From NCBI RefSeq assembly GCF_032062135.1, contig NC_092862.1, forward strand, positions 95,563,248 to 95,627,247: a stretch of 64,000 nt of DNA. Reading direction: 5' to 3'. The notes under the pieces were generated by a model, which saw nothing but the letters and a program-made list of their open reading frames with translations, did not search any database and was not told the DNA's origin. Shown piece by piece: positions 1 through 12,317 of this stretch (its first letter is position 1; the number at the start of each line of letters is the position of its first letter). Made by a program: the position numbers and the translations under genes. This stretch comes from Pyxicephalus adspersus. Its lineage: Eukaryota > Chordata > Amphibia > Anura > Pyxicephalidae.

Positions 1-1559
1 CTGGGAGTCACTGAGAGCAATATTGTGTTTCTGCAACCCCAACAATATTTTTTAATAACTCTTGCTCACTTGCAACTCCTTTTGTGCATCACAACAATGT
101 CCCCATTGCTTCTTTTGTAATCAAGCAGTAGTGCTTCATCACTCCTTCCCTTATGCCTACTCTACTTCTGAGATCGTAGTGGTTTTTACCATACTTTTTA
201 AATAAGTAACTGCTGGGAAAAAACAAAAGTTTACTTATCTTCATTATTCACTGATCATAGAGAACAAATTAGTTGAGGATTATTGTTTCATTTTATTTTA
301 ATTACATTGTGACATTTTGGAATTGTGTCACTAACATAACTTGTCTATCTATATACAGATTTCTATTGGAAATCATAGTTTAGTCAGTTTAATTTCACCT
401 TTTTTTACTAGAAAAATACTAATTTTAAAGATGCAGCTGCTATAGGGAGACTATTTAACATTACAGGTAGGCAAAAAAAAAAGATAGCACTCTCTATATG
501 TTTGATTGTATTGTTCAGTTGGTACAATTGTATTCATTTTTGCGATATCAGATGATAAATATAACCTATATAACAAGATTACAATGTAACCTAAATACTG
601 TATACATGTAATGATCCTATTAATGGCTACTGTAGTTATGAGATCCAATAATTACAAGCAGGCCAGTTTACCTAACAAAAAACATGATACAGATTTTAGT
701 ACTATTATCAAGATAAGATCAAAACAGAGTAATGAGAACACATGTTAGAAGTCTTTTGATGGTAACCCTTCCTAAGATCTCAGCTTTCCTAGGATTATTA
801 CTTGAAAAAGAAAGGGGAGTTGCAAAGAAGACATAAGCCAAGTAGTAAAGCTCTTCATGTCCATAGATTTCCATCAGAAACATGCAGCTAGGGTTTACAG
901 GCATCACGCTTGCAGAAGATAAGTAGCTTAAGTTTGCACAAGAAAGTCTGTGATTGGAAAGAAAAAGAAAAACTTAATGAGAACAGAATTTATAGATTTA
1001 CTTGAACTTGTTCTTTTGTGTCAATATTGAGGTCTTTTAAACAATTCTGATGTCTTTACTTTCGATTAGTTTTGCTATGTGAGTATACAGATATAGGTAA
1101 ACAGCAGTAAATATTGTGCAATCTGTTGAAGAGAGAATTGCTGTGAGGGCTATATGGTGAACATAGTTAGTCATTTACAGGAAATAGCAGATAATAAATC
1201 CTAAAGTCGATGGAACCAAAATTTGCAGAATACATTTTATGTGATCTTTCATCTAGTGAAGTACATTAAAGATCTGCATATGATTTAGGTTATCTTGAAA
1301 TTTTCCTTTTAATGCACAGCACTGCAGAAAATGTCCTTACCTTGCTACAAAGGTCAAATACTGTTTGCCAATGGAAACAATGTCAGGTTTTGAAGACTTC
1401 TACATCCTTCCTGGATTACATAATTGTCGTCCAACCAATTTTTATATTTCATATATTATTGTGAATAAAAATTTCCATATATGTATACATATTTATGTAT
1501 TTTTATGCATTATTGATCAAATTCATTGATATTTATTGTAGAAAATCTTCCATCCTGAA
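1..1559. other. Unassigned AT-rich intergenic DNA
   Basis: No repeat family, coding region or structured RNA was recognised. Open frames at 451-648 and 719-907 on the minus strand are short and low in complexity and resemble no family I know. Confidence 0.5.
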
Positions 1560-1829
1560 GAAAAGTGCTCACAACGGGTTGAGTGTGTCCTTTAAGGAAT
1601 GCAGCAATTGATGTTTTTGATCCAAAAGTGTGAATATTTGCTCCATGCGTAAGAAAGGGCTTACTAGTCCCAGGAGAGTGGAAGGAGCTTTGGGTGATTT
1701 ACAGGAGTGGACATTGACATGATGGAAGTCCTACTGGGGCACCTTAGGGTGGTTGCAGAGGAGTATGGGGTGTCCTGGCTAAAGTCCCAAGTTGCCTCAG
1801 TTATTCCAGGGGTCGAGCAGGTTGATCTG
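1560..1829 (+). mobile_element. Probable upstream part of the DIRS-type element
   Basis: The sequence is GC-richer than the left flank and runs without a break into the recognisable RT region. Segments near 1830-1860 (YTSFDVVVSWV) match the block that precedes the RT in DIRS elements. The left border is uncertain; 1560 is where composition changes. Confidence 0.4.
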
Positions 1830-2776
1830 TCAATGTGTCATTGTGTAGAGTTGTTTATACTTCATTTGATGTAGTGGTTAGTTGGGTGAGGAAATGCAGT
1901 AAGGGCTGACTGATGGCAGAGGTGGACATTGAGATGGCCTTTCATTGGTTGCCAGTCCATCAAAAGAGTTTTTATTTGTTGAAATGTGAATGGCAGGTTG
2001 ACAGCTGCCTCTCCATGGGGTGTTCTGTGTTGTGTGCCTTTTTGAAAGTTTTTAGTTTGTTTTTGGAATAGGTGATGCAGGATAGGTCAGGGTTGCCTTC
2101 CATCATCCTTTACTTGGATGACTTATCGTGAATTGGTCGCCCCGGTTTGTTTTTTTGTGCTACTCTGCTTGGGATGCTTCAGCATGTGGCAAATGAGTTT
2201 GGGGTGCCATTGGAGAGTGATAAGAAATAGTTCCTCTCAACTTTGTGTTTTCTGGGGATAGTGTTTGATTCGGAAGCTATAGAGTGTAGACTGCCATTGG
2301 ACAAGCTGGAGGCATTGGGGGGGGGGGGGATGTAGGGTGGGCAAGTGTTTGAAAAAGATTCAGTTGAATGAGCTGCAATCGCTGTTGGGGAAGATAAATT
2401 TTGCCTCTAGGTTCATACCTATGGGGCAGGTGTTCAGTCAGAGATTGGTGGCGGCTACCTCTAGGGTGCACGTCTCGAGCCATTTTGTGCGCTTAACAAG
2501 AGTTTTGTGGGAGTATTTAAAGGTATGGTTGCAGTTTTTGGAGAACTTTATTGGTCGCATACTGTGAATGGCGAGGGGTTGACGAACAAGGCGCTTCATT
2601 TGTTTACGGATGTGGCAGGAACATCAGAATATGAAGGGAAAGTGGGGTGCAGAGCTATTGGGTGATGGGCGTGACCTGGATGATCTTAAGTGGTTGGTGT
2701 TATTGTTAATGGTGAGTAATTTTCGGTGGTGTGTATCGGGTTCATGGGTGTGTAAAAAGTTGTATGCCTTGGCATT
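1830..2776 (+). mobile_element. DIRS-type tyrosine-recombinase retrotransposon fragment (RT and start of RNase H)
   Basis: Translated in shifting frames, this stretch resembles the reverse transcriptase of DIRS-order retrotransposons. About 1911-1960 gives VDIEMAFHWLPVHQ, matching the usual K-DI-AFR-LPVHP block. About 2095-2130 gives the catalytic motif YLDD. About 2235-2275 gives FLGIVFDSEAIECRLP. About 2361-2440 gives LQSLLGKINFASRFIPMG, a strong DIRS signature just after the RT. About 2595-2630 gives ALHLFTDVAG, the start of the RNase H domain. Several in-frame stops and a 13-base G run at 2317-2329 break the frame, so it is a pseudogene. The tyrosine recombinase and terminal repeats are not seen. 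The right edge is cut by the poly(T) end of an L1-like LINE. Confidence 0.8.
2317..2329. repeat. G homopolymer (13) inside the DIRS fragment
   Basis: It breaks the DIRS reading frame between the RT and the LQSLLGKINF block. Other long G/C runs are at 12876-12889, 36823-36841, 41529-41543 and 44390-44402. Confidence 0.95.
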
Positions 2777-4464
2777 CCTTTTTTTTTTTTTTCAAAATTG
2801 TATGTTTATTGAGTTTTTTTCAACAATTACAACTTAACATGAACAAAGGAACATCAATTAAAAGAAAAAGACAAAAAAGAAGGTAAAAAATATTGACAGA
2901 GACTATGAATTACATCTCCTACACCTGTAAACTTAGGGTGCCTAGGAGAATCAAATCAATACAGTACATAACAGTTTAATTTCAGAGCATAGTCCGTGTA
3001 CTTTATGTTGGTAAACGTACAATAGACTTTAAACAATAGAGACAGACGTTGACATGTGAGCATGTGTGGGTGGGCATGTGAAAAGGGGAGGCAAAAGCCT
3101 ATTTCTGTTAGCTAACAGAGTCTTCCTGAGGGAGAAATCCGGTATATTGCATGAATATATTAAGGGGGATTGTAAAAAAGAATCCCATGGTTTCGATATG
3201 GTCGTAAAACTTTAAGGTGTTCCATAGGCTGGACACTTTGATTAGGGCATAGAGGTCTGGAACCCCAGTAAAGGAAGTCAACTTCAAATGCATTTAGCTG
3301 CCATCAGGACATAGGTGGCCAGCTTTTTGCCGAACTTAGAGAGACTCATTAGGGGCAGACCCAATAAACGCGTTACTACATCTTTGGTTATCTGGGTTTC
3401 GAACAGACCCTGGAGCAGATCATTGACTAATTTCCAATATGGGGCCAATACTAGGCAGGTCCAAAAAATATGATACATCGTGCCCTGTGCACTCTGACGC
3501 CTCTAGCACCAATCACTAGTGGTGGGAAATATGGTATGCAGTCTGTCAGGTGTGAGGTACCAGTTTATCAGGATATTATACGCATTTTCCATGTAAAGTG
3601 TACAGAAAGAGTTCTTCCAAGCAGTGTTCCAAATCACCTGCCAACTCTCCAGGGGTAGCTCCCTGCCCAGCGCTCGTCCCCTTTTCAGCATGTGGGAGTG
3701 CTTGACAAAGGGCATCACTGGATCGGTATTTAGGATTGAATAGATTTCTGAGGTGAGACCCTTTTTGAGCCGGGCCACCCACACATATCCTTTCAAATCC
3801 AGTTAAAGCAGAAAAGGTAAGGTCATTATTAAAGGACCATGCGTAGTGCTTTATTTGTAAAGCTGGTGCGAAAGATTTTAAACTTCCCCGGGAGATCTGC
3901 GACAGCTAACAATTGTCATGAACATGGATGGATCAGCTTCCTAAAATGGAATAGACCCCTGGCACACCATGGCTCAACCATGCTGGCATGAAGTCCATCC
4001 AGAATTTGGGGGGTAAAAAGGAATATTGTGAGTGCAGAAGCTGGCACCGAAAGCCTAAACTTTTACACTGTGCAGATTTGTCTAGTAAATCGCATGGGGT
4101 CCAATTAAGCTCCCCTGGCCATTTTGGAAGAAGAGTTCCAGAGTTAGGGTGGGTAGGGTCCATCCACAACTTTTATATCCCTGTCCAGCGATTGAACAAC
4201 CACAGGGTAAGCCATGAGGCCAAATGCTGAAGGTGGATTACAAGATAGTATTTGAGGAATTCTGGAACACCCTCTCGAAGGGAGAAGAGTACAGATTTAG
4301 GCAGTCGTTTAGATTTATATCCCCAAATGAAGAGCAGCTGCCTGAAGTCGTCCAATGGCCTAATGTGGAACGGGAACTGGGAGGCTTGCAAGAAAATACA
4401 GCATTTTAGGGAGTATAGACATTTTGACCAGTGCAATCCAGCCAAAAAAAGATATTGGGAATTC

Positions 4465-4770
4465 TCACCACCTATTGAGAAGTGAGTGGAGTTCTCGAAA
4501 AAGGGTTGGATATTTTGCATTGTATAAGAAGCCAAAGTTAGGGGTGATGTGGATCCCTGGATTTTTAACAGTTATAGGGATTTTAGGAGTGTAAATGTGT
4601 GAGAAGCTGTGGTGAGAGGTTAATTTGAAATTCTTCAGTTTTGGAGGGGTTATCTTGTAGCTAGAGAAAGTTCCATATCCGTCCAGGACATTATGAAGAT
4701 TAGGAAGGGTTGTGTGGGCGTTTTTCAGTGTCAGTAGTATGTCATCCGCGTAGAGAATAATAGTAAACAT
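4465..4770 (-). pseudogene. L1-like reverse transcriptase core (YADD) fragment
   Basis: A 101-codon open stretch within the L1-like LINE carries LYADDILLTL followed by a region that aligns with the L1 block where the helix after the catalytic aspartates leads into SSYKITPPKLK. The catalytic Asp pair is kept. The neighbouring ORF2 parts are in other frames. It is evidence for the parent element, not an expressed gene. Confidence 0.75.
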
Positions 4771-6209
4771 TTTAAATCTAATGGGGACCCCTTGGATGTC
4801 AGGATGTTGGCAATTAGTCAGAGCTAGTGGTCCAATTCACTGAGAAAACAGGAGTGGTGATAATGGGCATAGTGCCATTGTGGATGTGTATGGGAGACGA
4901 GTTGGTATGTGCCAGTCATACCTCCGCTGTTGGGGTAGAATTTAGAGCCTGGAGTACTTGGAGAAATTATACTGGGTAGGTAGGCACCTAAGTGGGTAGC
5001 TAGGATCCTGGTAAATATCTATAGGTCCAAATTAAGTAATGCTATGGGACGGTAGATGGAGGGACTCTGTGGGTCTTTTCCTGGTTTGGGAAACACAGAT
5101 ACTGTATGTAGGAGGGCAACATAAATTGCGTGATTGGGGCACCCTCTAGGAAGCTGTTGAAAAGTGAGATTAGATATGGCGCTAAGGTAGATAAAAAGGT
5201 TTTATAATAGGCGTATGGTAATCCATCTGGCCACAGAGCTTTCTGGAGTGGTAAGATTTTGATGGTTGAGCGTTATTTCTTCCGCATTATTGGCTTTATT
5301 GAGGGCTTCTACTGCTGATGTTTTTAAGGTATAAAGTAAGCAGCTGTGTAAAAATTCATCTATGCGTGAAGCAAATGTGGCCTGGTCCTTCAAATGTGAA
5401 TTGTAAACAAAGAGTACAAGGATTTATATTAATCGCCAAAGAGCTCGGCAATGGTCTCGGGATTGTATAGTGGAGACCTGGGATACCGACTAGGGGTTTT
5501 CCAGAACGTAAGCATCCAGGTTACTTTGAAGTGCCATTTTAGTAGGAGGCTATTTTAGTAGGAACTCATTTAGTCTCCAATGGCATTTCTTAAATGGGAC
5601 ATTACCCAACTCAATGGAAATTAAAATGGGGGCATGATCAGAGCATGTATTTGGTTCAATCGAGGTAAAGGTAGTTGTCCTAAGGGCCATACTGGTAAAG
5701 TAAACGCCTAAAGACACAGTAAGGCCAGGAGGTAGGAGGAGGATGATTAGCAGCATCAAAGGAAAGACGGTCTAGTTGAGGGGTATGGAGTAAGTTAGGG
5801 CTCCCCCATTAGCAAATGCAAATAGAACAAGAATGTTATGTGAGACATAACCCCCTCCAAAAATTGATTCTAAGCTGAGTTAGGGGCGTAGATATTGCAA
5901 AGTACCACCTCCATTGCAATAATTCTACCTTGTAGGATGATGTATCTACCTTTGGGATCTAGGATAGATTTAGTGGGGGAAAATAAGGTGTGGGTGTGGA
6001 CAAGTATGGCAACCCCCGCTGATTCTTACCCGGGGCAGAATATACCACTGGGTAGTAACGCCTAAGGAACTAACAAGTTCCTGTGTGATCAAGGTGCGTC
6101 TCTTACAGAAAAGCCATATCCACTTTTAGGCGTTTGAGCTCCTGGGACAGAATCCTTCGTTTCGTGGGGAAGTTAAGTCCCATAACATTCAAGGATATTT
6201 ACCTAACCA

Positions 6210-7379
6210 TGGGTATTTCAAATGGGAAAGAAGACTATAGTAACCATCATACCAGGCAATTAAGGTGGAGTGCGGGTATTGAGGCTCCGCAATTGCATGA
6301 GCGAGGGGGTTAAGGGGGCGGGGAATAGGACAAATAACTATCAACATACATTTATATACACAAACAATAACCATAGAACTTGACATACCTGATCTAGATC
6401 AGGGGGAATCTCACCAATACTCATAGGTCCGCCAGAACATAGCCATACCTGGGGACTATTAAAAAGGGGGAAGGAGGGACATCCACATGGAAAACATGGT
6501 CAGAGGGCCAGCAATAGGCCAGGCACGTCTGCAACTAGAACCAACACTTTCCTAACCCAGTCTGCAGTCCCGGTTAGGAAGGACAATCTTTATAGCTAAA
6601 TGACCACCGTATGGATAAACATATGAACAGCACTTTAGCACTTTAGCAACAATCACGCAATACAATGGCTTGTTAAAATAGTAATATGCAGTAAAACTCT
6701 ATAAAAATCCATAAGAAGAACAAGCAAAAGGATATGTGTTGAGGTAATACAGGTCTTTCAGGAGGGATGGCCACCCGTGCTGGAAGGGTTCCGTGGTGGA
6801 GTAGGAGTATCTTGCCACAGAGACTGTCGTCGCTTGTGGACCTCCTGCCAGCCAGTGGGCAGAGCAGGCGGTATAGGCAGTGGTTCCCATCCTGGAACGG
6901 TGGGACAATCTGTATAGGTCCCCTGGGTGCCTGAGGGTCAATGTTCTACCGTCCTTCCTGGCTATCAGACTGAAGGGCACGGTCAAGGACTATGGACCTC
7001 ATGTTTCTGGTGGAACGCATGATATCTAAACATTGGAATGTTTACTGGGCTAATGTAAGTCTCTTCTGGACTTTTCAGCAGTCAGTCAGTATAAATAGTG
7101 ACATCAATAACCCCACTCTGTGTTGGTGATCTCTTTGGCAAATTGAGGGGTGCAAAAGATTAGGACAAGGTATCCAATAAGGTTTGACTCCAGGTCAAGT
7201 CATCATGGTGGTACACTTGGTGGATGTGTGTACTTACACAGGATAATGCATGTGAAAAATCACAAGAGAACAAAGGGTTATCTACCCCTCTATATAAAGT
7301 ATAAATTGGGGTGATTGGCTGTTTCAAGACCAGGGTCCCCAAATTGAGTTTGCATATTAAGGACCCCCGGGGGCCACTT
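6210..7379 (-). mobile_element. 5' part of the L1-like LINE (ORF1/5' region not recognised)
   Basis: The sequence upstream of the endonuclease start is GC-richer than the genomic background and continues up to about 7379. The 10-base CCTTGGCATT at 2767-2776 before the poly(T) is nearly repeated as CCATGGCATT at 7380-7389, a possible target-site duplication that would mark the 5' end. I saw no convincing ORF1 protein; the minus frame 6986-6699 resembles nothing I know. Confidence 0.4.
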
Positions 7380-7463
7380 CCATGGCATTGAGCATTAGGG
7401 TACTGCCAATTGGCTTTGCATTGTGGTGCCTCAAATTTAAATTTGCTCTCTCACCAAACTTTA

Positions 7464-7615
7464 AGGCTGCGTTCAGACTGGCGGTGAGGTGGCACTGCCC
7501 CTTCCTCATGCTATGGAACCCTGGCTCAGGGGACACGCTCAGTACCGCTCACTGCCGCCTGGAGTCAAATCTGCAGACGCTGCTGTGCGAGGTCTGAGCG
7601 GCTGGCGGGGGGGCC
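7464..7615. mobile_element. GC-rich MITE fragment (TTA-flanked)
   Basis: It starts AAGGCTGCGTTCAGACTGG after TTA at 7461-7463 and is markedly GC-rich (about 60 percent) in AT-rich surroundings. The start resembles termini of PIF/Harbinger-like MITEs, which duplicate TTA or TAA. The matching right terminus is not clear, so the end is approximate. Confidence 0.4.
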
Positions 7616-7794
7616 TGTTACACATAGCTGGCCACTTGCCAATAAGCTCATCTCACTAATATTATATTCATTTTTTAATGTATATTTTTTTATTATATTT
7701 TAAGTAATACACCAATATTGGTAATATCTTCTAATAAAATAATTTAAAAATATCTTATTCATTATATAGTATAGTACAGTTCACCCAAACGAAT

Positions 7795-7850
7795 CATTCC
7801 TTGAAAAATTGGGCTCTGGCCCTAAAAAGTTGAGAACCTATGCCTTAGGA
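7795..7850 (-). mobile_element. Possible hAT-type terminus
   Basis: The minus strand reads CATAGGTTCTCAACTTTTTA, close to the CAGGGGTTCTCAAC terminal repeat common to many hAT MITEs. No partner terminus or 8 bp duplication was identified. Confidence 0.3.
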
Positions 7851-10204
7851 CAAGGGAAAATTAATTTAAAGCTTTGAGTAATGCATTTAAAAAACAACCA
7901 GGTATGGGGTTAACTTTAAACTACAACGTGATGTGTAAACTGAACAAGTTAACAATTAAGGACTATAAATTTATTTCTTTTACACACATGTACACAAGTC
8001 TTTGAGACTTTATCTTAAAAGTTTGATTGATTTGTCTTTGTTCCATAAACCTCATACTTACATGCAAAGTCCAGTAATAAAATTTCAGGATGCTATTCAT
8101 AGAAATTTTTCTGTGGTATAATAAACGCAAAGACGATCAGAGGTTCATCAGGCTGATCAAAGAAACCAGAGACTGTTCTTTGCTCTGGGATTAACCTAGT
8201 CATACAGACAGGAAATCCTAATAAATAATGCAGGAGGTTCTACTGTAATTTTCTTCTATGCTTCTGTTTCTAACTTAAAAATATGCCTGATATATCAACA
8301 TTAATTTCCTATTAAGAACCGGTGCTCCTGTTTGTGTTGCATTCACCTCTAGAATATAATAATAAATGTGTTATATGGACATACAGCCAGGACCCCAGTC
8401 ATTTCTCTTTAGTTCTCCTCAATCAGCACAAGGTTTTCTTTTTCATCTGGGTCATTAGTCTTTACTACGCTTAACCACACTCTAGTTCTCTTAAACTAAA
8501 CTGACACAAGACATTTCTGTGATTTTACTAAGGTATAACTCATCTGTATCAGGAGCTGTGCTAGGCATAAGTATTAGGAAGTACGAATACAGATGTGATA
8601 AAAGGCTAACCAATGAAGAACCTACCATTTACACTAGTATTGTTGGAGACATTCATGATGAAATAGGTAAAATGGATATCAGTTTTTTTTTATCTAAAAT
8701 GACTTGGGACACAGGGGTACACATAGGTTGGTCATACACCAAGCATGCACTTTGTAATACAAACAGCCTAAATACATTTGATAAATGACCCCCAATATCT
8801 CTATACCCTTTGTGGAAAAAATCCACTCGCTACTTCTCCCTGTGACCGGGCAAGAAGTGAAGAAGTATCCCTTCAAATGAGTCACAAACAGCAATACAAA
8901 TCAGTGGTTCTATGGTTTCCCAAAAACTTTGGGCTAGAATATGAGCACATTATACATGAAATCTATAAACCCTTCCTACATCTGCTAAGCCACACCATTC
9001 TCGTTTATGAGTGTTCTAGCTCCTCTTCTTGTTGGACAAGCAATGCTCAGACATCAGGCATTATTTCTGTATCCCTACTGTTTTGCAATGGGTTGTAGCA
9101 GCCATGAAATAAGGTAACAGTCCAGTCACTTGCCACCTCATGGGATGCCATGTAAAACAAAAAAAGACATCAAAAGATCTATAATTATATGCAGGAGATG
9201 GAACTAGGCTGTATAGCTGCTAGGAAACTCTTTATTTGTACTACATGTAAATTGGCATTGACCTGAGTATTATCTTTATTTTGCACTTTTGGGTGGTCTG
9301 TAATACTTTTTTTCTTTCCATGGAAAAATAAATGTCAGAGTGAATCTTGCTCCTTGGTTGTGAGGGAATGAGATGTGGAATGGAATGTGAGAAATCTTTG
9401 CAATGTGTTTCTAAATGAAATATTTCCTATTCATATTTTTAGAAAAACCCTGTCATATGTTGATATTTTATATATACATATTAGAAATATAAGTAATAAA
9501 TGCATGTAAAAGTTTATTCTAATAAAATTAAAATGTATGACATTTCTTAAAGAGGAACTAATAACAGAAACATGTAGTGTAGTATTTTGTGCGCTTCCAT
9601 ATGTAAAAATAAGGTTATCTGAAAAGGTGGCATTTTAACTTGAGATTGGAAATGTGTGCCCAGTAACTATATGGAGAACAGCCACCTATTTGCCAATTAG
9701 ACATGCTTACTGTGTTTCATGGTAAATCGTACACTGGTGAGTTGCAGATTACCAGATTGCCAACAAAAATGGATTGGCCCTAAATGTTATTGCTGTTTTA
9801 TAGGGAAACCTATTATAAAAAATAAAGCTCTGGGCAAGTAGGCTGTACTTTCTTTTTGTTATTAAAGTGTAAATGTAACACTAGTTGGTATTTATTAATT
9901 CTTAAGACCACCTAAAAGTTACATTTAGACCTGTGGTTGGAACAGAGGTTCCCATGCGGCTCCCGCTATATGGTACTTTTCTAGACATTGGCACTGCTGC
10001 ACAGACTTTAAAGAAAAAGTGTTTGCACGTTTTACAGTGGGTGTCAATGGACGGTACTAAACTGCTTACTGCTGCCCTGATCCATTTTCTATGGACTGAC
10101 ATGAATGAGACGCTACATTTAGCATCTCACTAAAAGAACTGGTTCAGAGGTGTGTGGAAGTGGTTACAGCACTGCCTACTCCTGACAAGTCCATAGACAT
10201 GTTA
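7851..10204. other. Unassigned intergenic DNA
   Basis: No recognised repeat or gene. Two overlapping plus-strand open frames at 8519-8788 (89 codons) and 8778-9098 (106 codons) have no known similarity, no start context of note and no splice structure I could defend. The block at 9900-10140 is GC-richer and may be an old repeat. Confidence 0.45.
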
Positions 10205-10464
10205 CTAGCTGTCCCTCAAAGGGGCTCACAATCTAATGTCCCTACCATATGTTTTTAATACAGTCTAAGGTCAATTTGGAAGTAGCCAATTAACTTAGCG
10301 GCATGTTTTTGGGATGTGGGAGGAAACCGGAGTACCCGGAGAAAACCCACGCAGACACAGGGAGAACCTGCAAACTCCATGCAGATAGTGTCCTGGCCGA
10401 GATTTAAACCTGGGACCTAGCACAGCAAAAGCCAGAGCACTAACTACTGAGCCACCTTGCTGCC
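10205..10464 (-). repeat. tRNA-headed SINE (V-SINE-like), nearly full length
   Basis: On the minus strand the element begins with a tRNA-like head: a box A-like GTGGCTCAGTAGTTAGTGCT at about 10435-10455 and a degraded box B at 10397-10410. Next comes the body with TGCATGGAGTTTGCAGGTTC and TTTCCTCCCACATCCCAAAA. The tail contains TTGTGAGCCCCTTTGAGG. Polymerase III promoter boxes of this kind define tRNA-derived SINEs, and the body matches a SINE widespread in fish and amphibians. A minus-strand open frame covering 10507-10295 is simply this SINE read through. Confidence 0.7.
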
Positions 10465-11996
10465 TACCCGAGTAACAGTCTGTAGTGGTCACTGACTTAT
10501 ATTTCATGTGTCAAGGCTATATTCTGTAAAGTTCAGTTAGGAGTTAAGAGTGGATCTGGAACTCTTAGGCTTGGATTTTACTTTCCCCAGATGGGTACAT
10601 CCTTTGTATTCAACCATTCTCCCAAAGGCTATTTTGTATTAGTGGTTTGATAAGAGATGTACAAAGCCAGAAACTGGTTATGTTACCTTACATAACACTG
10701 AACTGTTTATGGAGAAAAATGTATTCTGAATGCTATTGTACATGAGGTTTGATGTAAAGGTATAACAGAACATTGCACTTATTCTTTCATACTCTCCTTT
10801 CTCTCTTTCCCTTCCCTGTTTTACACTCCTTGATATATTGTTATCTTTGGGTTCATTGACATTTGGCCCCTTATAGGTCCTGTTGGTATGAAGAGCAATT
10901 TTATAGATGTAGTAATTTTTTATCATCATTTTCACCACACCAATGGTTTCATTCTCATGTCATGTCACAATAGATTTTTATCGTCACTGGGACATTTCAA
11001 TGTTTTATTATTGGATTTTTTTTATAACAGTTTCTTGTTATAATATAATATTGATATCCATGCTATTTTTTATATAAAGACTATTGAAATATATAAAAAA
11101 TGTGGATTCAAGGTTACGTTTATGTACAAGCAGGCACACCTGTCTACATATACATTTCAAAAGGTATTAGAAGTCATGTCCTATATAGTATTATCAGTAC
11201 AAACTGTAAGAGGAAGTAAGAATTATACTACTGATACCTAACAGATTACTAATAGGCTCAGGTAATAAAGGTACATATTATTGACATCATATTAAGTATT
11301 TTCCCTAGACTTCACTGCAGAAATGTTGCCTAGACTATGTTTCACAGGCTGATTTACTCCAAGTACAAATTTAAAGTGATGGATTCCAGATTGGATAATC
11401 ATATCACATTATTAGGGCCAAGTGAAATTTGTTGTGAAGAAATGCAGATGGCCCAATAACATGATATGCTTTTTACACTATTTCATATAATTTATGGCAA
11501 GTAGATTCAATTTCCTCATTGTTTGATTGTTTTATGTGGTTTCTTAGAAACGTTATATACAGTAGCATGGGGAAAATGCAACGCTCCTACAGACGTTCAT
11601 CTGTGCTTTGGTGTGCTCTAAACATTATGCCATATCATAAATACAAAAGCAATTTTATGACCATCTCCACAATAACTGTATTAAAAGCACTTTGTAAGGA
11701 GACATAACTTTAACTGAAGGCAATTTTATGGAGTTTTATAAAGTAGAATCATGCAATTATACATTTAAAAGTAGCCAGTACAATTTCAAGTGTTTATCTT
11801 CTAAAATTTATAGAAATTACTTGAAATTCATAACTTAAAGCAATATATATTATTAAAAAATAAATTGCATTGAGGATTGGAGGGGTATGCTCTTATATTT
11901 AGATTTATATAAAAAATACACCCTTCTCTAGAGTAAGACATGCAGATACTGAGAGGCTTACATACAACATTTTTCATCTTTATTGAGGGGTTCCTC
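10465..11996. other. Unassigned AT-rich intergenic DNA
   Basis: No recognised repeat, gene or RNA. Open frames at 10678-10938 (minus) and 11519-11707 (plus) look like chance. Confidence 0.5.
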
Positions 11997-11999
11997 TTA

Positions 12000-12317
12000 G
12001 GCTACGTACACACTTGCAATGGTTCTCATCCGATAATCGGCCCAGGGCTGATATCGAACGAGAATCTGACTTGTGTACAGCGCCCATCGTCCATTGTCCA
12101 AACGACCGCCCTGGCCGATCCATGGACGATTTTAATGAAAGTGAAGGGGGAGAACGCACAGCGGGGCGGCACTCAGTCGTTCTCCCCCTCCCCTCTCCAT
12201 AGAGCAGAACAGTGCTGTATGTACAACACTTGTTCATGTATCGTGCAGTCCTTAGTCGTTGGAAAGGATCGTGAAAGATCCTTTCCAACCACAATTCTTG
12301 CACGTGTGTACCCAGCC
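12000..12317 (+). mobile_element. PIF/Harbinger-like MITE, family H copy 1
   Basis: Ends are GGCTACGTACACACTTGCA and, inverted, GGCTGGGTACACACGTGCA. It is flanked by TTA (11997-11999) and CTA (12318-12320), close to the 3 bp TTA duplication typical of PIF/Harbinger transposons. An internal GAACGCACAGCGG to CTCCCCTCTCC block recurs in the other copies. A perfect 13 bp hairpin lies at 12258-12270 and 12277-12289 with a 6-base loop. The long open frame that runs across it (11940-12539, 199 codons) is not coding. Confidence 0.7.

Larger units (their letters stand above)
2779..7379 (-). mobile_element. Decayed L1-like non-LTR retrotransposon (LINE), ORF2 and 3' tail
   Basis: A T run at 2779-2791 on the plus strand is the poly(A) tail of a minus-strand element, with an AATAAA a few bases upstream in element sense. 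Reading the minus strand from right to left: about 6205-6110 gives ISLNVMGLNFPTKRRIL, the start of the L1 endonuclease. Minus 5759-5550 contains SDHAPILISIELG, the endonuclease SDHAP motif. Minus 5393-5202 is the linker and start of RT. Minus 4770-4465 contains LYADDILLTL, the RT catalytic ADD. Minus 4535-4173 has the IWGYKSKRLP thumb region. Minus 3478-3284 has MYHIFWTC, the C-terminal Cys block. Minus 3293-3108 is the tail. Many frameshifts and stops make it inactive. ORF2 spans about 3 kb, shorter than the usual ~3.7 kb, so internal deletions are likely. ORF1 was not recognised in 6210-7379. Confidence 0.85.

Noticed and set aside
10397..10455. Possible functional tRNA gene from A and B box-like motifs
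   Set aside because: The boxes belong to a SINE head; there is no cloverleaf with acceptor stem and the B box is degraded.
10295..10507. A 70-codon minus frame with GPRFKSRPG
   Set aside because: This peptide is the tRNA-headed SINE read in one frame and appears wherever the SINE occurs.
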